Program-made: the position numbers and the translations under genes
Notes under the pieces: generated by a model
Databases searched by the model: none
What the model was told of the DNA's origin: nothing
What the model saw: the letters and a program-made list of their open reading frames with translations, nothing else
Shown here: one piece after another, positions 8,912-18,140 of the stretch
How the letters are laid out: every line of letters starts with the position of its first letter
Position numbering within the stretch: position 1 is the stretch's first letter
NCBI RefSeq assembly: GCF_000174015.1
Contig: NZ_ACFE01000005.1
Coordinates: 62,001-126,000, forward strand
Source: Lancefieldella rimae ATCC 49626
Lineage (GTDB): Bacteria; Actinomycetota; Coriobacteriia; Coriobacteriales; Atopobiaceae
Direction: 5' to 3'
DNA: 64,000 bases

Positions 8912-10069
8912 CTATTCTGCAAATTTGGCGAGAAGCTCTTCATCACGCTCAATGATTCCGCCACCGATGCACACCAGGCCATCATAAAAAACCGCCGATT
9001 GACCGGGTGCTACCGTACGTACCGGAACCTCATAGGTAATACGCATGGTCGTGGCACTCACTTTTGTTAACATGCACGGACGCAGCTCACCAGTATGGCG
9101 CGTGCGCACGGTATATGCGCCATCTGCCGGCACACATCCGGAAATCCAGTGTGTGTCCACAATATCCATCGTCTTTGTCCAAAGTGCCGCACTCAGGGGA
9201 TCAGACGTTACATACACGGTATTTGTATTTGTGTCCGTTGCCACCACATAATGAGCAGGGCCTCCTCCAACGGAAAGTCCCTTACGCTGCCCTATGGTAA
9301 ACAAAAAAGCACCGTCATGTTCGCCAAGCTTTTTCCCGCTCTCCCACTCAATAATATCGCCTGTTTTGCGCTCAAATGCATCAAGCAAAAACGTACGGAG
9401 CCCAACCGGTCCGATAAAGCAGATCCCATCGGAATCAGGCTTATTCTCAATGCCGAGACCCCGATCAGCACACATGGCGCGCACCTCAGCCTTTGTGGGA
9501 ATATCGCCAATCGGAAAAATCGTTCTGTCGAAAATCTCACTCGGAACACGCCAGAGAAAATACGTCTGATCTTTATGCTCATCGGCGGCGCGCATAAGGC
9601 AAGAAGTTCCGCTGCCGTGCATTGCTCCGGCCATCCCGGTCGTATTATTTGCATCGTCACCACCGCAGGCGTTCTTCTCGCCGGAGGCGAGGCGCGCATA
9701 ATGGCCCGTTGCGATATAGTCGGCCCCTTCGGAAAAGGCTCGCTTCGCAAACGTGCCAAACTTGACGGTTTGGTTACACATGACATCGGGGTTGGGGGTA
9801 TACCCGTGAGCATAGGAATCAAGCAGATAGTCAACGACCGTCTCTTTGTATTCCTTCTCGCAGTCCCACACCGCCAGATCAATGCCAAGAGAAACGGCCA
9901 CGCGCTCCGCATCGGCCAAATCGTCTGCCCACGGGCAATGAAATCCGGGAAGATCCTTCGACCAGTTGCGCATATACACCGCATGAACGTCAAAGCCTTG
10001 TTCCAAAAGAAGTGCTGCCGAAAGCGCCGAATCGACGCCGCCGCTCATGCCCAAATACACTTTATCCAT
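8912..10069 (-). CDS. mnmA: tRNA 2-thiouridine(34) synthase
   Basis: Adds sulfur to U34 of Lys, Glu and Gln tRNAs using persulfide from a cysteine desulfurase. The ATP pyrophosphatase loop SGGVDS is at residues 9-14, the catalytic cysteines are in NPDVMCNQ and DGICFIG, and FTIGQRKGL is also typical. At 385 residues it is somewhat long; an insertion of about 20-25 residues (KNACGGDDANNTTG region, near residue 140) follows TGHYARL. ATG 10069 overlaps the desulfurase gene by 8 bases and has GGAGAC upstream, so the two are translated together. Confidence 0.95.
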   Translation of the reverse strand: MDKVYLGMSGGVDSALSAALLLEQGFDVHAVYMRNWSKDLPGFHCPWADDLADAERVAVSLGIDLAVWDCEKEYKETVVDYLLDSYAHGYTPNPDVMCNQTVKFGTFAKRAFSEGADYIATGHYARLASGEKNACGGDDANNTTGMAGAMHGSGTSCLMRAADEHKDQTYFLWRVPSEIFDRTIFPIGDIPTKAEVRAMCADRGLGIENKPDSDGICFIGPVGLRTFLLDAFERKTGDIIEWESGKKLGEHDGAFLFTIGQRKGLSVGGGPAHYVVATDTNTNTVYVTSDPLSAALWTKTMDIVDTHWISGCVPADGAYTVRTRHTGELRPCMLTKVSATTMRITYEVPVRTVAPGQSAVFYDGLVCIGGGIIERDEELLAKFAE

Positions 10070-11378
10070 TGATGTCTCCATACGATAAACGCGCGTTCTG
10101 TATGCGATCTTGCTCCGCATGAACCGCACGGATAATGGCTTCGGCTGCATATATGATATCTGCCTCGGTTGTTGAGTGTCCCAGCGTTAAGCGCAGACTT
10201 CCCGCAGCTACCTCACGGGGTGCTCCGATTGCCTCAAGGACATGCGATATGTGCATTTTTGACGCTGCGCAAGCCGATCCCGTTCCCACCGAAACGCCTT
10301 CGCGCTCAAGCAGAATAACCAAACGACGTGCTTCAATCTCAGGAAACGACACGTGCAACAAACTGGGAAGACGAAGCTTTGCGTTTTTTGGACCGGAAAC
10401 GACCATCTGCGGAAACTCTTTGACAAGCAGCCTCTGCAAAAGATCACGCAGGCGAGAAAGACGGCGGGCCTCATCTTTTTGCCGGGCCTGTACCATCTCA
10501 AGTGCACGAGCAAAGCCGATAATACCCGCAACGTTTTCCGTACCCGAACGCACGCCTCCCTCCTGGCCACCACCAAGCACAAGCGGCCGAAGCCGCACGT
10601 CATCAGACGCCCATAAAAGTCCCACCTGCTTGGGGCCATAAATCTTAGCGGCGGAAAGCGTCATCATGTCAACCCCGAGAGAAGAAACGTTGACCGAAAG
10701 CGTGGAAGTGGCCTGTGAAGCGTCGGCATGAAAATAAATGTGGCGCTTCTCGCCCGCCTTTAAGCGGCGATTACGTTCGCGCGCGACAACAGCGGAAATC
10801 TCTCGTATGGGTTGAATGGTGCCAATCTCGCCGTTTGCCAGCTCTATGGAAACCAACTCTGTCTCAGGTCTAAGCGCTGCGGCAACGCTTTTTGGATCCA
10901 CGCGCCCATCTGCGCCCACGCGAAGCGTCTTGCGGCTGAAGCCTCCGGCGCACGCAAGAATGCTCTCATGCTCAATGGCGTCGACAATGACGTGTCCGTC
11001 TTCCGATACCGTCGCAAATGCCAGGTTGTTGGCTTCCGTAGCGCCTGCCGTCAAGACGATATTTCCCGGTCTGGCTCCAATGCCGTGTGCTAGTGATGCG
11101 CGTGCTCGCTCCACCTCATCTCTGATTGCCCGAGCACGGGCGTACGGAGCAGACGGGTTATAGAAGAGTTCGGTATAGTACGGCAGCATTGCTTGAACAA
11201 CCTCAGGGTCCATGGGTGTTGCGGCTGCAAAGTCGAGGTACACCGAGCGGTTCTTCTCAACATATTCCTTTTGGTCATGACAGCTGTCATTCAAGTTTTT
11301 CTCGTCACGCATCTCGTCACGTATTTCGTCATGTATCTCGTCATGCATCTCGTCATTCATGCTATTTTGCTCATTCAT
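10062..11378 (-). CDS. Cysteine desulfurase, NifS/IscS class V aminotransferase
   Basis: A PLP enzyme that moves sulfur from cysteine to a catalytic cysteine and on to acceptors, here very probably MnmA, whose gene overlaps it. Seen are YLDFAAATPMDP, the His of AIEHESILA, the PLP lysine in SAAKIYGPK and the sulfur-carrying cysteine in GSACAA. The first 40 residues are a strongly charged tail built from DEM/DEI/HDE repeats that is not part of the fold and is encoded by 12-base tandem repeats. The start is uncertain: ATG 11378 comes right after the upstream stop; ATG 11360 and 11438 are also in frame. Confidence 0.9.
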   Translation of the reverse strand: MNEQNSMNDEMHDEIHDEIRDEMRDEKNLNDSCHDQKEYVEKNRSVYLDFAAATPMDPEVVQAMLPYYTELFYNPSAPYARARAIRDEVERARASLAHGIGARPGNIVLTAGATEANNLAFATVSEDGHVIVDAIEHESILACAGGFSRKTLRVGADGRVDPKSVAAALRPETELVSIELANGEIGTIQPIREISAVVARERNRRLKAGEKRHIYFHADASQATSTLSVNVSSLGVDMMTLSAAKIYGPKQVGLLWASDDVRLRPLVLGGGQEGGVRSGTENVAGIIGFARALEMVQARQKDEARRLSRLRDLLQRLLVKEFPQMVVSGPKNAKLRLPSLLHVSFPEIEARRLVILLEREGVSVGTGSACAASKMHISHVLEAIGAPREVAAGSLRLTLGHSTTEADIIYAAEAIIRAVHAEQDRIQNARLSYGDING

Positions 11379-11379
11379 G

Positions 11380-11388
<9 letters not shown>
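11303..11388 (-). repeat. 12-bp and 18-bp tandem repeats in the desulfurase N-terminus
   Basis: Five units of the form CGTCAYRYATYT with a 12-base period (11303-11362) are followed by two exact copies of TCATTCATGCTATTTTGC (11353-11370 and 11371-11388). The 18-base repeat duplicates an ATG start codon and its surroundings, so copy number would alter the N-terminus without shifting the frame. Confidence 0.85.
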
Positions 11389-12435
<1,047 letters not shown>

Positions 12436-12601
12436 TTCTTCTAGGATACGATATTTTTACGATATGAGAACCGGAGCATCAGAGTTGAGAGGTGCATCAA
12501 TTTGCGCATACCGATCTTGATACGCAACGGTAAATTCAGGCCCATAAACGTCCGAAAAAAGCATCCGAAACAAAAAGTTTGCATGAATTTCATGTTTTCG
12601 C

Positions 12602-12630
12602 TTGCATTGGTCGCTAGGTTTGCGTATATT
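12602..12630 (+). promoter_or_regulatory. Promoter of tRNA-Gly
   Basis: TTGCAT (12602-12607) and TATATT (12625-12630) are separated by exactly 17 bases. The tRNA begins 14 bases after the -10, which leaves a GC-rich CCTCGCG discriminator. Confidence 0.75.
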
Positions 12631-12643
12631 ATTCCTCGCGTTC

Positions 12644-12719
12644 GCGGGCTTAGCGCAGTTGGTAGCGCGCAACCTTGCCAAGGTTGAGGTCGCGGGTTCG
12701 AACCCCGTAGCCCGCTCCA
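12644..12719 (+). tRNA. tRNA-Gly (GCC)
   Basis: A 76-base cloverleaf with GCGGGCT/AGCCCGC acceptor stem, anticodon stem CAACC/GGTTG with loop TTGCCAA (anticodon GCC), TTCGAAC T-loop and an encoded TCCA end. Confidence 0.96.
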
Positions 12720-12728
12720 TGATTTTTC

Positions 12729-12752
12729 GGCCGGACTTGTTCGGCCTTTTTT
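12729..12752 (+). terminator. Terminator between tRNA-Gly and tRNA-Cys
   Basis: GGCCGGA and TTCGGCC form a seven-base-pair stem with one G-U pair and a CTTG tetraloop, followed by TTTTTT. It lies 9 bases after tRNA-Gly and 13 bases before tRNA-Cys, so it would limit read-through. Confidence 0.8.
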
Positions 12753-12765
12753 ATACGTCATCTTT

Positions 12766-12839
12766 GGCGAGATGGCCAAGTGGTAAGGCAGAGGCCTGCA
12801 AAGCCTTTATCCCCGGTTCGAATCCGGGTCTCGCCTCCA
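12766..12839 (+). tRNA. tRNA-Cys (GCA)
   Basis: A 74-base cloverleaf with GGCGAGA/TCTCGCC acceptor stem, anticodon loop CTGCAAA (anticodon GCA), TTCGAAT T-loop and encoded TCCA. Confidence 0.95.
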
Positions 12840-12849
12840 GTAAATGTTA

Positions 12850-12884
12850 AGCATCTGGTGCATTTACGCATCAGATGCTTTTTA
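12850..12884 (+). terminator. Terminator after tRNA-Cys
   Basis: AGCATCTG-GTGC and GCA-TCAGATGCT form a stem of about twelve base pairs around ATTTAC, followed by a run of T. Confidence 0.85.
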
Positions 12885-12887
12885 TGA

Positions 12888-13149
12888 AACCCTGAGCTTT
12901 TGACACCATGAGACCCGTAGTTTTTCCGAACCTGTAAAGTTGTTGCGGCAACCTGTGATGTGATTTCTTGCAACTTGCGGTGCACTTCTTACGACTTCTG
13001 ATGCACATCCTGTGACCTGTGATGTACTTTTCACAACCTGTGATGTACTTTTCTGCTTCAAAACAGGGGGCTGTGATGTACTTTTGGCGAGAAAACCGGT
13101 CTTATCGCTATAAAAAAGTACCTCACAGCTCTGCAAAAGTACCTCACAG
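12888..13149 (+). repeat. Left 21-bp repeat array of the nuclease-like cassette
   Basis: Units of the form CTGTGATGTACTTTT plus a 6-base spacer recur with a 21-22 base period, starting near 12888, 12910, 12932, 12953, 12974, 12995, 13017, 13038, with another at 13071. They decay with distance from the gene. After a 28-base centre containing GGCGAGAAAACCGG, two reversed units AAAAGTACCTCACAG follow at 13114 and 13135, again 21 bases apart. Bases 13031-13108 are an exact inverted copy of 14564-14641. Confidence 0.92.
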
Positions 13150-13219
13150 GTTTGGCGGCTACCGTATAACCACCTCTATATATAACGCACCTCGATATCT
13201 CCTGACTTAACTACATACG

Positions 13220-13286
13220 GCATAGCAAACAATAGGCTATGCCAGTCAGATACCAGTCAGATATCAGTCAGATAACGGTCAAATAA
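13220..13286 (+). repeat. Inverted repeat and 11-bp tandem repeats upstream of the DUF559 gene
   Basis: GGCATAGC (13220-13227) and GCTATGCC (13237-13244) form an eight-base inverted repeat. It runs into four 11-base units of CCAGTCAGATA type at 13243, 13254, 13265 and 13276, the last one diverged. The rest of 13150-13320 is low-GC with no gene. Confidence 0.85.
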
Positions 13287-13346
13287 CTACTGATAAATCC
13301 ATATAAAAACCACCTCAGCTTTGAACTCCGCTCACATACAATACGC

Positions 13347-13401
13347 CTATAGGAGATCGATAGGAGATCTACAGGAAATCCACAGGAGATCTATGGGGAG
13401 G
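13347..13401 (+). repeat. 11-bp tandem repeats covering the ribosome binding site
   Basis: Units CTATAGGAGAT, CGATAGGAGAT, CTACAGGAAAT, CCACAGGAGAT and CTATGGGGAGG follow each other with an exact 11-base period. Several contain AGGAG, so there are multiple potential Shine-Dalgarno sites; the start codon ATG 13393 lies inside the fifth unit. Confidence 0.85.
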
Positions 13402-14460
13402 CCTATAAAGAAGTCTATGAGAGTATTGATTTCACATAAAAGTGCCTTGATTTTGATGCGACAAGAATCTTTTCGTCGCTTTGCAGTAGCTTTTGGCAAA
13501 AATCCGCATTTTGCTCCGCGAGAGTTTCCTAAGCTATTTGATGTTGCTGCAACCCATGAAGTTTTGCAAAATCTTTTTAAAACGCAAAAGAATTTCCCTC
13601 TTGATGTATTGGTTTCTAACCCTCTTTGCAGGCATCGATCAAAGAAGGTTTCGGCTTATGTTTTTAGTAAGCCACTACCGGAAAACGCTGTTATCCACAT
13701 TACTGGAGAGCTTTATTGTGTTTCTCCATCATTTTTGCCGGTCGTTATGTCACGAACGCTTAGCATTCTTGAGCTAGTGTTTCTTATCTCGGAAATTTGT
13801 GGTCTCTATACTTTTAAGGGCGATGAAGAGCCTGTACTTTATCCCCATCAATTTCCACTTACATCAATAGCCAGCATCCAAAACACTCTGAAACAGCTTG
13901 AAAGCGGAAATGCCAAAACCCGAGTCCTTAAGGCTTTATCTATGTGCTGCGGACTGGCCGGTTCGCCGATGGAAACAAAACTGTATATCCGGGCAACTCT
14001 TCCATTTTCAAAAGGCGGATACAACCTCGGAAAAATAGAGGTCAATAAGAGCGTCATGGTACAACGAATGACTTCTCGCATGAGAGAACGGTCTATAAGA
14101 AAACCCGATTTGCTTTTTTGCTTTAAGGATGTTCCAACGCAAACAGAAAAAAGAAAATGGGGCATTGCTCTTGAATATAACGGCCGATATCATGCAAATC
14201 AAAAACAACACAGGCTCGATGATATACGCAGAAATGAGCTGCAGGCTTTAGGGATAATTGAATATGTCATATGGAAAGAGGATTATGACGATATCGTTAT
14301 AATGGACAATCTATTTGAAACGATTCGCAATGAATTGAACATGCCCGTCCATAAACCCTCGCAAGAAAAGAAAAAACTCGAACTCCAAAAAAGATTGAAG
14401 TTATGGAGTGATCTAGAACAGGCAAGCCGTTCATACTATCAAAAACTGTGCGCCATTTGA
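13393..14460 (+). CDS. DUF559/Vsr-like endonuclease-fold protein, low GC
   Basis: A 355-residue protein of unproved function. The C-terminal part (residues about 235-330) matches the DUF559 branch of the PD-(D/E)XK nuclease fold: KPDLLF, then ALEYNGRYH, then DDIRRNELQALG. The N-terminal half has the ISHKSALILMR opening and a VSPSFLP-LELVFLISEICGLY region, a layout I associate with AbiEi-like or DUF559 proteins common in Coriobacteriia. Start ATG 13393 has AGGAG close by. GC content is clearly lower than the flanking genes, and it stands alone on the plus strand between two inverted repeat arrays, next to tRNA genes. Roles in defence, recombination or element spread are all possible. Confidence 0.7.
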   Translation: MGRPIKKSMRVLISHKSALILMRQESFRRFAVAFGKNPHFAPREFPKLFDVAATHEVLQNLFKTQKNFPLDVLVSNPLCRHRSKKVSAYVFSKPLPENAVIHITGELYCVSPSFLPVVMSRTLSILELVFLISEICGLYTFKGDEEPVLYPHQFPLTSIASIQNTLKQLESGNAKTRVLKALSMCCGLAGSPMETKLYIRATLPFSKGGYNLGKIEVNKSVMVQRMTSRMRERSIRKPDLLFCFKDVPTQTEKRKWGIALEYNGRYHANQKQHRLDDIRRNELQALGIIEYVIWKEDYDDIVIMDNLFETIRNELNMPVHKPSQEKKKLELQKRLKLWSDLEQASRSYYQKLCAI

Positions 14461-14500
14461 TTGAGGCTCTGCCAACAGCAACCAAGTTTATTAACGAGAT

Positions 14501-14700
14501 GGCCTGTGAGGTACTTGCAGAGTTGTGAGGTACTTTTTCGGAGCTGTGATGTACTTTTTTATGGCGATAAGACCGGTTTTCTCGCCAAAAGTACATCACA
14601 GCCCCCTGTTTTGAAGCAGAAAAGTACATCACAGGTTGTGAGAAGTGCATCACAGGTCACAGGATGTGCATCACAGGTAGCTGTTATAAAATCACAACCC
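14501..14700 (-). repeat. Right 21-bp repeat array, inverted copy of the left array
   Basis: Read on the minus strand this has the same order as the left array: TTGTGATTTTATAAC, CTGTGATGCACATCC, CTGTGATGCACTTCT, CTGTGATGTACTTTT, a further unit, the centre with GGCGAGAAAACCGG, and reversed units AAAAGTACATCACAG and AAAAAGTACCTCACA. Bases 14564-14641 are an exact 78-base inverted copy of 13031-13108, and identity stays about 95 percent over some 135 bases. Confidence 0.92.
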
Positions 14701-14707
14701 AAAATCT

Positions 14708-15439
14708 CTACCGCACGAGTTTCACGAGATGCACAACGGTGCCCTTCCCCGATGGCTTTACCGAGATAGAAACCGCATCGGTGAGAAGTCGCATCAGCTT
14801 CACCCCGCGACCTCGCTCAGAACAACAGCTCACCTCCGGAGGTTCCTCGTCGTCCGCCAACGTGTATCCCGCACCGCAATCAGCCACATCAATGATTACC
14901 CGATCGGCGTATGCCGCGACCGTTGTCAAAATACCACCCTCACAGGTATGGTCGGCGGCGTTGCCAATGGCCTCTCCTACCGCAAGCTTCAAATCAAATC
15001 TCGCGTCGTTGGAAAACGGCACACTGGCGAGCAGCTCGTCAAGCCTCGTGCGAGCCGTACAAAGTGCAGTTGGATCCACCCGAAAGGTTGTCTGCCAAAG
15101 CGGGTGCACCCGAGGATCCAACGGAGCAATATGCTCACGCGCCCCCACGCGCGCAACCGGCATAAAATCCACCAAGCGCATACGAGACAGCCCGCGAAAT
15201 ACCGGCTGTGACACATTGGTCAAACTCATAAGCCCGCCCATCGCGCAGATACGTCGTAGGGCGCACATAATAAAGCTCATACCGGCGGAATCAACGTAAG
15301 AAACGTCCGCCATATTCAGTATGATTCGCAAACATCCCTGCTTCAAAAGACTCTCGACCTCGCGACGGACGGCAGGAACCGTTGTGACATCAAGGTCAGA
15401 ACTTAGGGAAAGCACTACTATGTTGGGTTTTGTTCGCAT
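14708..15439 (-). CDS. STAS domain fused to an RsbW-type anti-sigma kinase domain
   Basis: A 243-residue two-domain protein for partner switching. Residues about 5-105 are a STAS (anti-anti-sigma) domain with the phosphorylatable serine in YVDSAGMSF. Residues about 120-243 are a GHKL ATPase like RsbW/SpoIIAB with the N box EAIGNAADH, the G1 box VADCGAG and the G2 box ERGRGVKLM. Normally the antagonist and the kinase are separate proteins; here they are one chain. The gene upstream encodes the matching SpoIIE phosphatase. No sigma factor is near, so the final target is unknown; non-sigma targets are possible. Confidence 0.85.
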   Translation of the reverse strand: MRTKPNIVVLSLSSDLDVTTVPAVRREVESLLKQGCLRIILNMADVSYVDSAGMSFIMCALRRICAMGGLMSLTNVSQPVFRGLSRMRLVDFMPVARVGAREHIAPLDPRVHPLWQTTFRVDPTALCTARTRLDELLASVPFSNDARFDLKLAVGEAIGNAADHTCEGGILTTVAAYADRVIIDVADCGAGYTLADDEEPPEVSCCSERGRGVKLMRLLTDAVSISVKPSGKGTVVHLVKLVR

Positions 15440-15524
15440 ACAAGCTTTGTTCCCACATGCAAAAATTTATTTCAGAACAAGCCATCCCAACACATCAAGC
15501 AACAAGACACCCCAACACATCAAT

Positions 15525-15629
15525 CGGATTGTATACGCCGATTTCGTACACCGATTGCGTGCGCCGATTTCGTACACCGATTGCGTGCACCGATTTCGGA
15601 CATCGATTGCACACATCGATTGCATGCGC
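15525..15629 (+). repeat. 13-bp tandem repeats between the phosphatase and the STAS-kinase genes
   Basis: Eight units of the form CGATTKCGTRCRC with a 13-base period; the exact starts are 15525, 15539, 15552, 15565, 15578, 15591, 15604 and 15617. Two copies of CCCAACACATCAA precede them (15486 and 15511). The stretch 15440-15654 holds no gene and is the leader of the STAS-kinase gene. Confidence 0.88.
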
Positions 15630-15654
15630 ACCAGAAAGCTACCGCACCAAAAGA

Positions 15655-17883
15655 CTACGACAAAAGGCCGGAAAACCGCAGTGCAACCATAGCGACATCA
15701 TCTTCGAGCCTGCGCCCGGTATAACTGTCAAGCGTTGCCAAAAACCGGTCGAGAAGCCCCTCAAAGCCGCGAGGAACCTCACTCATGACCATATCGCGCA
15801 AGCCTGTTTCGCCAAAGAAAGCTCCCTCAGGGCTTCTCGCTTCAGTCGTACCGTCGGTATAGAGAAACAAAATGTCGTCTTTATGCAGCTCAACATAGCC
15901 GTTTTTGTACGTCATATCTTGAAATGCCCCTACGACTCCGGACTGCACATCTAAAAGCTGAGCTTCACCCGTAGCCGCACGCACGAGCGCTGCAGGCGGA
16001 TGTCCCGCCGAGCAGTACGTGAGAACGCCCTTTGCAAGATCAACCACGCCGACAAAGAGCGTCGCAAACGTCTCAACGCGCGAGAAGCCCAAAAGAAACT
16101 CATTCAGATTTGCTACCATACGGGCGGGTCCTATCCCCTCCCACGCATATGCGGAAAGCGCGGTCTTGACCGCCGACGACACTGAGGCGGCCTCGATGCC
16201 CTTGCCGGAAACATCTCCCATAATGATGCATGCACGTCGCCCCGAAAGCCTCACCAGACTGTAAAAATCACCGCCGACAAAAGCTTCGGCCGTTGCGGAC
16301 GAATAAATCCCTTGCGCATCAATACCATCAACATGCTGCAGTTCGTTCTTCATGCCTGTCATCAACGCCTGTGAGATACGCTTATTTTGCTGACTCTCCT
16401 CCGCACCCGCGACAATCGCGCGAACGCTCACGGCCACGCGACTCAAAAGCTCCAGATCAATGTCACTCATGGGCTCAGATCCATACTCACGTAAAAAGAG
16501 CCAGGTACGACACGCTCCCTCTAGTTTCCCGGCGAGAAGTGCCGCGCCTACACACGGTTGTCCAAGCGCATGAAGCGCTTCGCTCAATTCTGACTCAGGC
16601 GCAACTGCAACTACTTGAGCTTCCTCTTCTTTTGTTAGGTCCTCCCCCAAGTCAGCCGGAAGCTCAAATACCGAGCCCTTCGTGGGATGTACTACCTTCT
16701 TTCCCGATACCTCACACCAACCAACCGGAAAAACAACCGCGTCAAGAGCTTCAGCGATCTCTTGCATGATCTCCGGCAACAACTCAAAAGCAGATTTTCC
16801 CTCAGTATTGGCCGCCGCAAGTAACCGATTACGAATATCAACCGAAAGCTCGCGCAATTCTGAACGGCGTTGCGTACGCATCGCGGAAAGCGCACCAACA
16901 AGCTGTACCGACAAGTAATTTGAAATAGAGTCCAGAAGACGCGTGTCATCAGAGCTTAAGGGATGCACGGTTTTCCATCCTACCTCGATAAGCGCTATGA
17001 TTTGCCCGCCAAACCATACGGGTACTGCGATAAAGCTCATAAACGGCGGTAGATGATGTGTCGCAACTGCATAAACCTCGCGCGTGTCATCGTTCACGAC
17101 GCTCCGGAAGTCCAGGTGCCCATTGCGTAGATCCTCATGATCCGGCGGCATTATCCGCAGACGCAATGCATGGCCCGCATCTGAGCAGAGCTTTTCGATG
17201 GTATGACCAAACCGAACAAAACGAGGAGACAGGGCCCTTGAAACGGATTCGGTTACCCCATGCAAATGAAAGCCGTCATTTTCTGCAAGATATATCAGCG
17301 CGCCGTCAGCCTCCATGGTGTCGGAGATCTCCGTGAGCACGCGCTCAAGCAACTGACCCATATTCTCTGAGTCCAATGTATCCAGCACAATGTGGAGGGC
17401 TCCCGAAAGCCTCTTATTTGCTCGATGAAGGTCTTCTATCGTACGTAGTTCTTCTCGATTGGAAATTATCTCATTGTCTACCGGAGCGGCAACGAGCACG
17501 AAAGCCTCTGTAGGCGTCCCTACCCGCTCGGAACGCACTCGCAGCGCCAAAGGTTCACCGGCAGCGCCCGAGACCATTACAAGCGCTGTGCTCCCGTCAA
17601 GCGCAAAAGGTAGTGACTCCGGAGAGAACGCCGTTGACTCAACTTCCGTTGTACCGGGCGCAAAATATGTGCGAATGTCGGATCCAACAAAGTCTTCCTC
17701 ATGCCATCTAAAAAGCCTTACCGCCTCGTCATTGGCGAGAAGTACGCGGCCGTCCACATCAAAAATAACGATAGCATCTCCCACAAGTTGCAAAATACGC
17801 GCAAGTGTTGCGGTAACGGTGCCGTCGATAATTCCATCAACAGACTGCACACTCAATTCATGCTTTTTTACAGACTCCGCCAT
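15655..17883 (-). CDS. PAS-GAF-SpoIIE protein phosphatase (RsbU/RsbP-like)
   Basis: A 742-residue cytoplasmic sensor phosphatase. Order: PAS domain (residues about 25-145, DAIVIFDVDGRVLLAN), a linker, a GAF domain (about 185-335), a second GAF-like region (about 360-500), then a PP2C/SpoIIE phosphatase (about 530-742) with GGDFYS, MGDVSGKG, GHPPAAL, LYTDGTTEA and EDDVAMVAL, so the metal-binding aspartates are all present. It should dephosphorylate the STAS domain encoded just downstream in answer to an unknown signal. ATG 17883 has AAAGG 8 bases upstream; a GTG three codons earlier is the alternative. Confidence 0.88.
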   Translation of the reverse strand: MAESVKKHELSVQSVDGIIDGTVTATLARILQLVGDAIVIFDVDGRVLLANDEAVRLFRWHEEDFVGSDIRTYFAPGTTEVESTAFSPESLPFALDGSTALVMVSGAAGEPLALRVRSERVGTPTEAFVLVAAPVDNEIISNREELRTIEDLHRANKRLSGALHIVLDTLDSENMGQLLERVLTEISDTMEADGALIYLAENDGFHLHGVTESVSRALSPRFVRFGHTIEKLCSDAGHALRLRIMPPDHEDLRNGHLDFRSVVNDDTREVYAVATHHLPPFMSFIAVPVWFGGQIIALIEVGWKTVHPLSSDDTRLLDSISNYLSVQLVGALSAMRTQRRSELRELSVDIRNRLLAAANTEGKSAFELLPEIMQEIAEALDAVVFPVGWCEVSGKKVVHPTKGSVFELPADLGEDLTKEEEAQVVAVAPESELSEALHALGQPCVGAALLAGKLEGACRTWLFLREYGSEPMSDIDLELLSRVAVSVRAIVAGAEESQQNKRISQALMTGMKNELQHVDGIDAQGIYSSATAEAFVGGDFYSLVRLSGRRACIIMGDVSGKGIEAASVSSAVKTALSAYAWEGIGPARMVANLNEFLLGFSRVETFATLFVGVVDLAKGVLTYCSAGHPPAALVRAATGEAQLLDVQSGVVGAFQDMTYKNGYVELHKDDILFLYTDGTTEARSPEGAFFGETGLRDMVMSEVPRGFEGLLDRFLATLDSYTGRRLEDDVAMVALRFSGLLS

Positions 17884-18053
17884 AGGTGTCACCTTTCATC
17901 TCTCAAATGGTATTGTGCCACGAAATCAGCAATGAGAGAGACTCCGGACTATTATGCAATCAGCAAATTACAAACTGTCCCATAATTATGGACGTTGAAG
18001 TTTTGGAGTTATAGAGATTTAAGCAGCACGGTTATATGGATTTAAGCAGCACG

Positions 18054-18082
18054 AAAAAGCGGGCCCCGAAGGACCCGCTTTT
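18054..18082 (-). terminator. Terminator after the oligopeptide-binding protein gene
   Basis: On the minus strand AAAAGCGGGTCC-TTCG-GGGCCCGCTTTTT forms a strong stem with a TTCG loop and a T run. It ends the transcript of the binding-protein gene and separates it from the phosphatase gene downstream. Confidence 0.9.
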
Positions 18083-18140
18083 AATGCACGATAAAAGATG
18101 CAAACCGACAAGGTCAAGTGGTACGTAACCGCTTTTTACC

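Noticed and set aside
12882-13136. Minus-strand reading frame through the left repeat array, with seven-residue repeats of KSTSQV type; a similar frame crosses the right array
   Set aside because: A 21-base repeat period keeps any open frame open, so seven-residue repeats arise automatically. No ribosome binding site or conserved start is shared by the two copies. It stays a remote alternative.
12888-13149. CRISPR array
   Set aside because: Units are degenerate, separated by only six bases and there are no cas genes. The pattern is a tandem/iteron-like array, not repeat-spacer.
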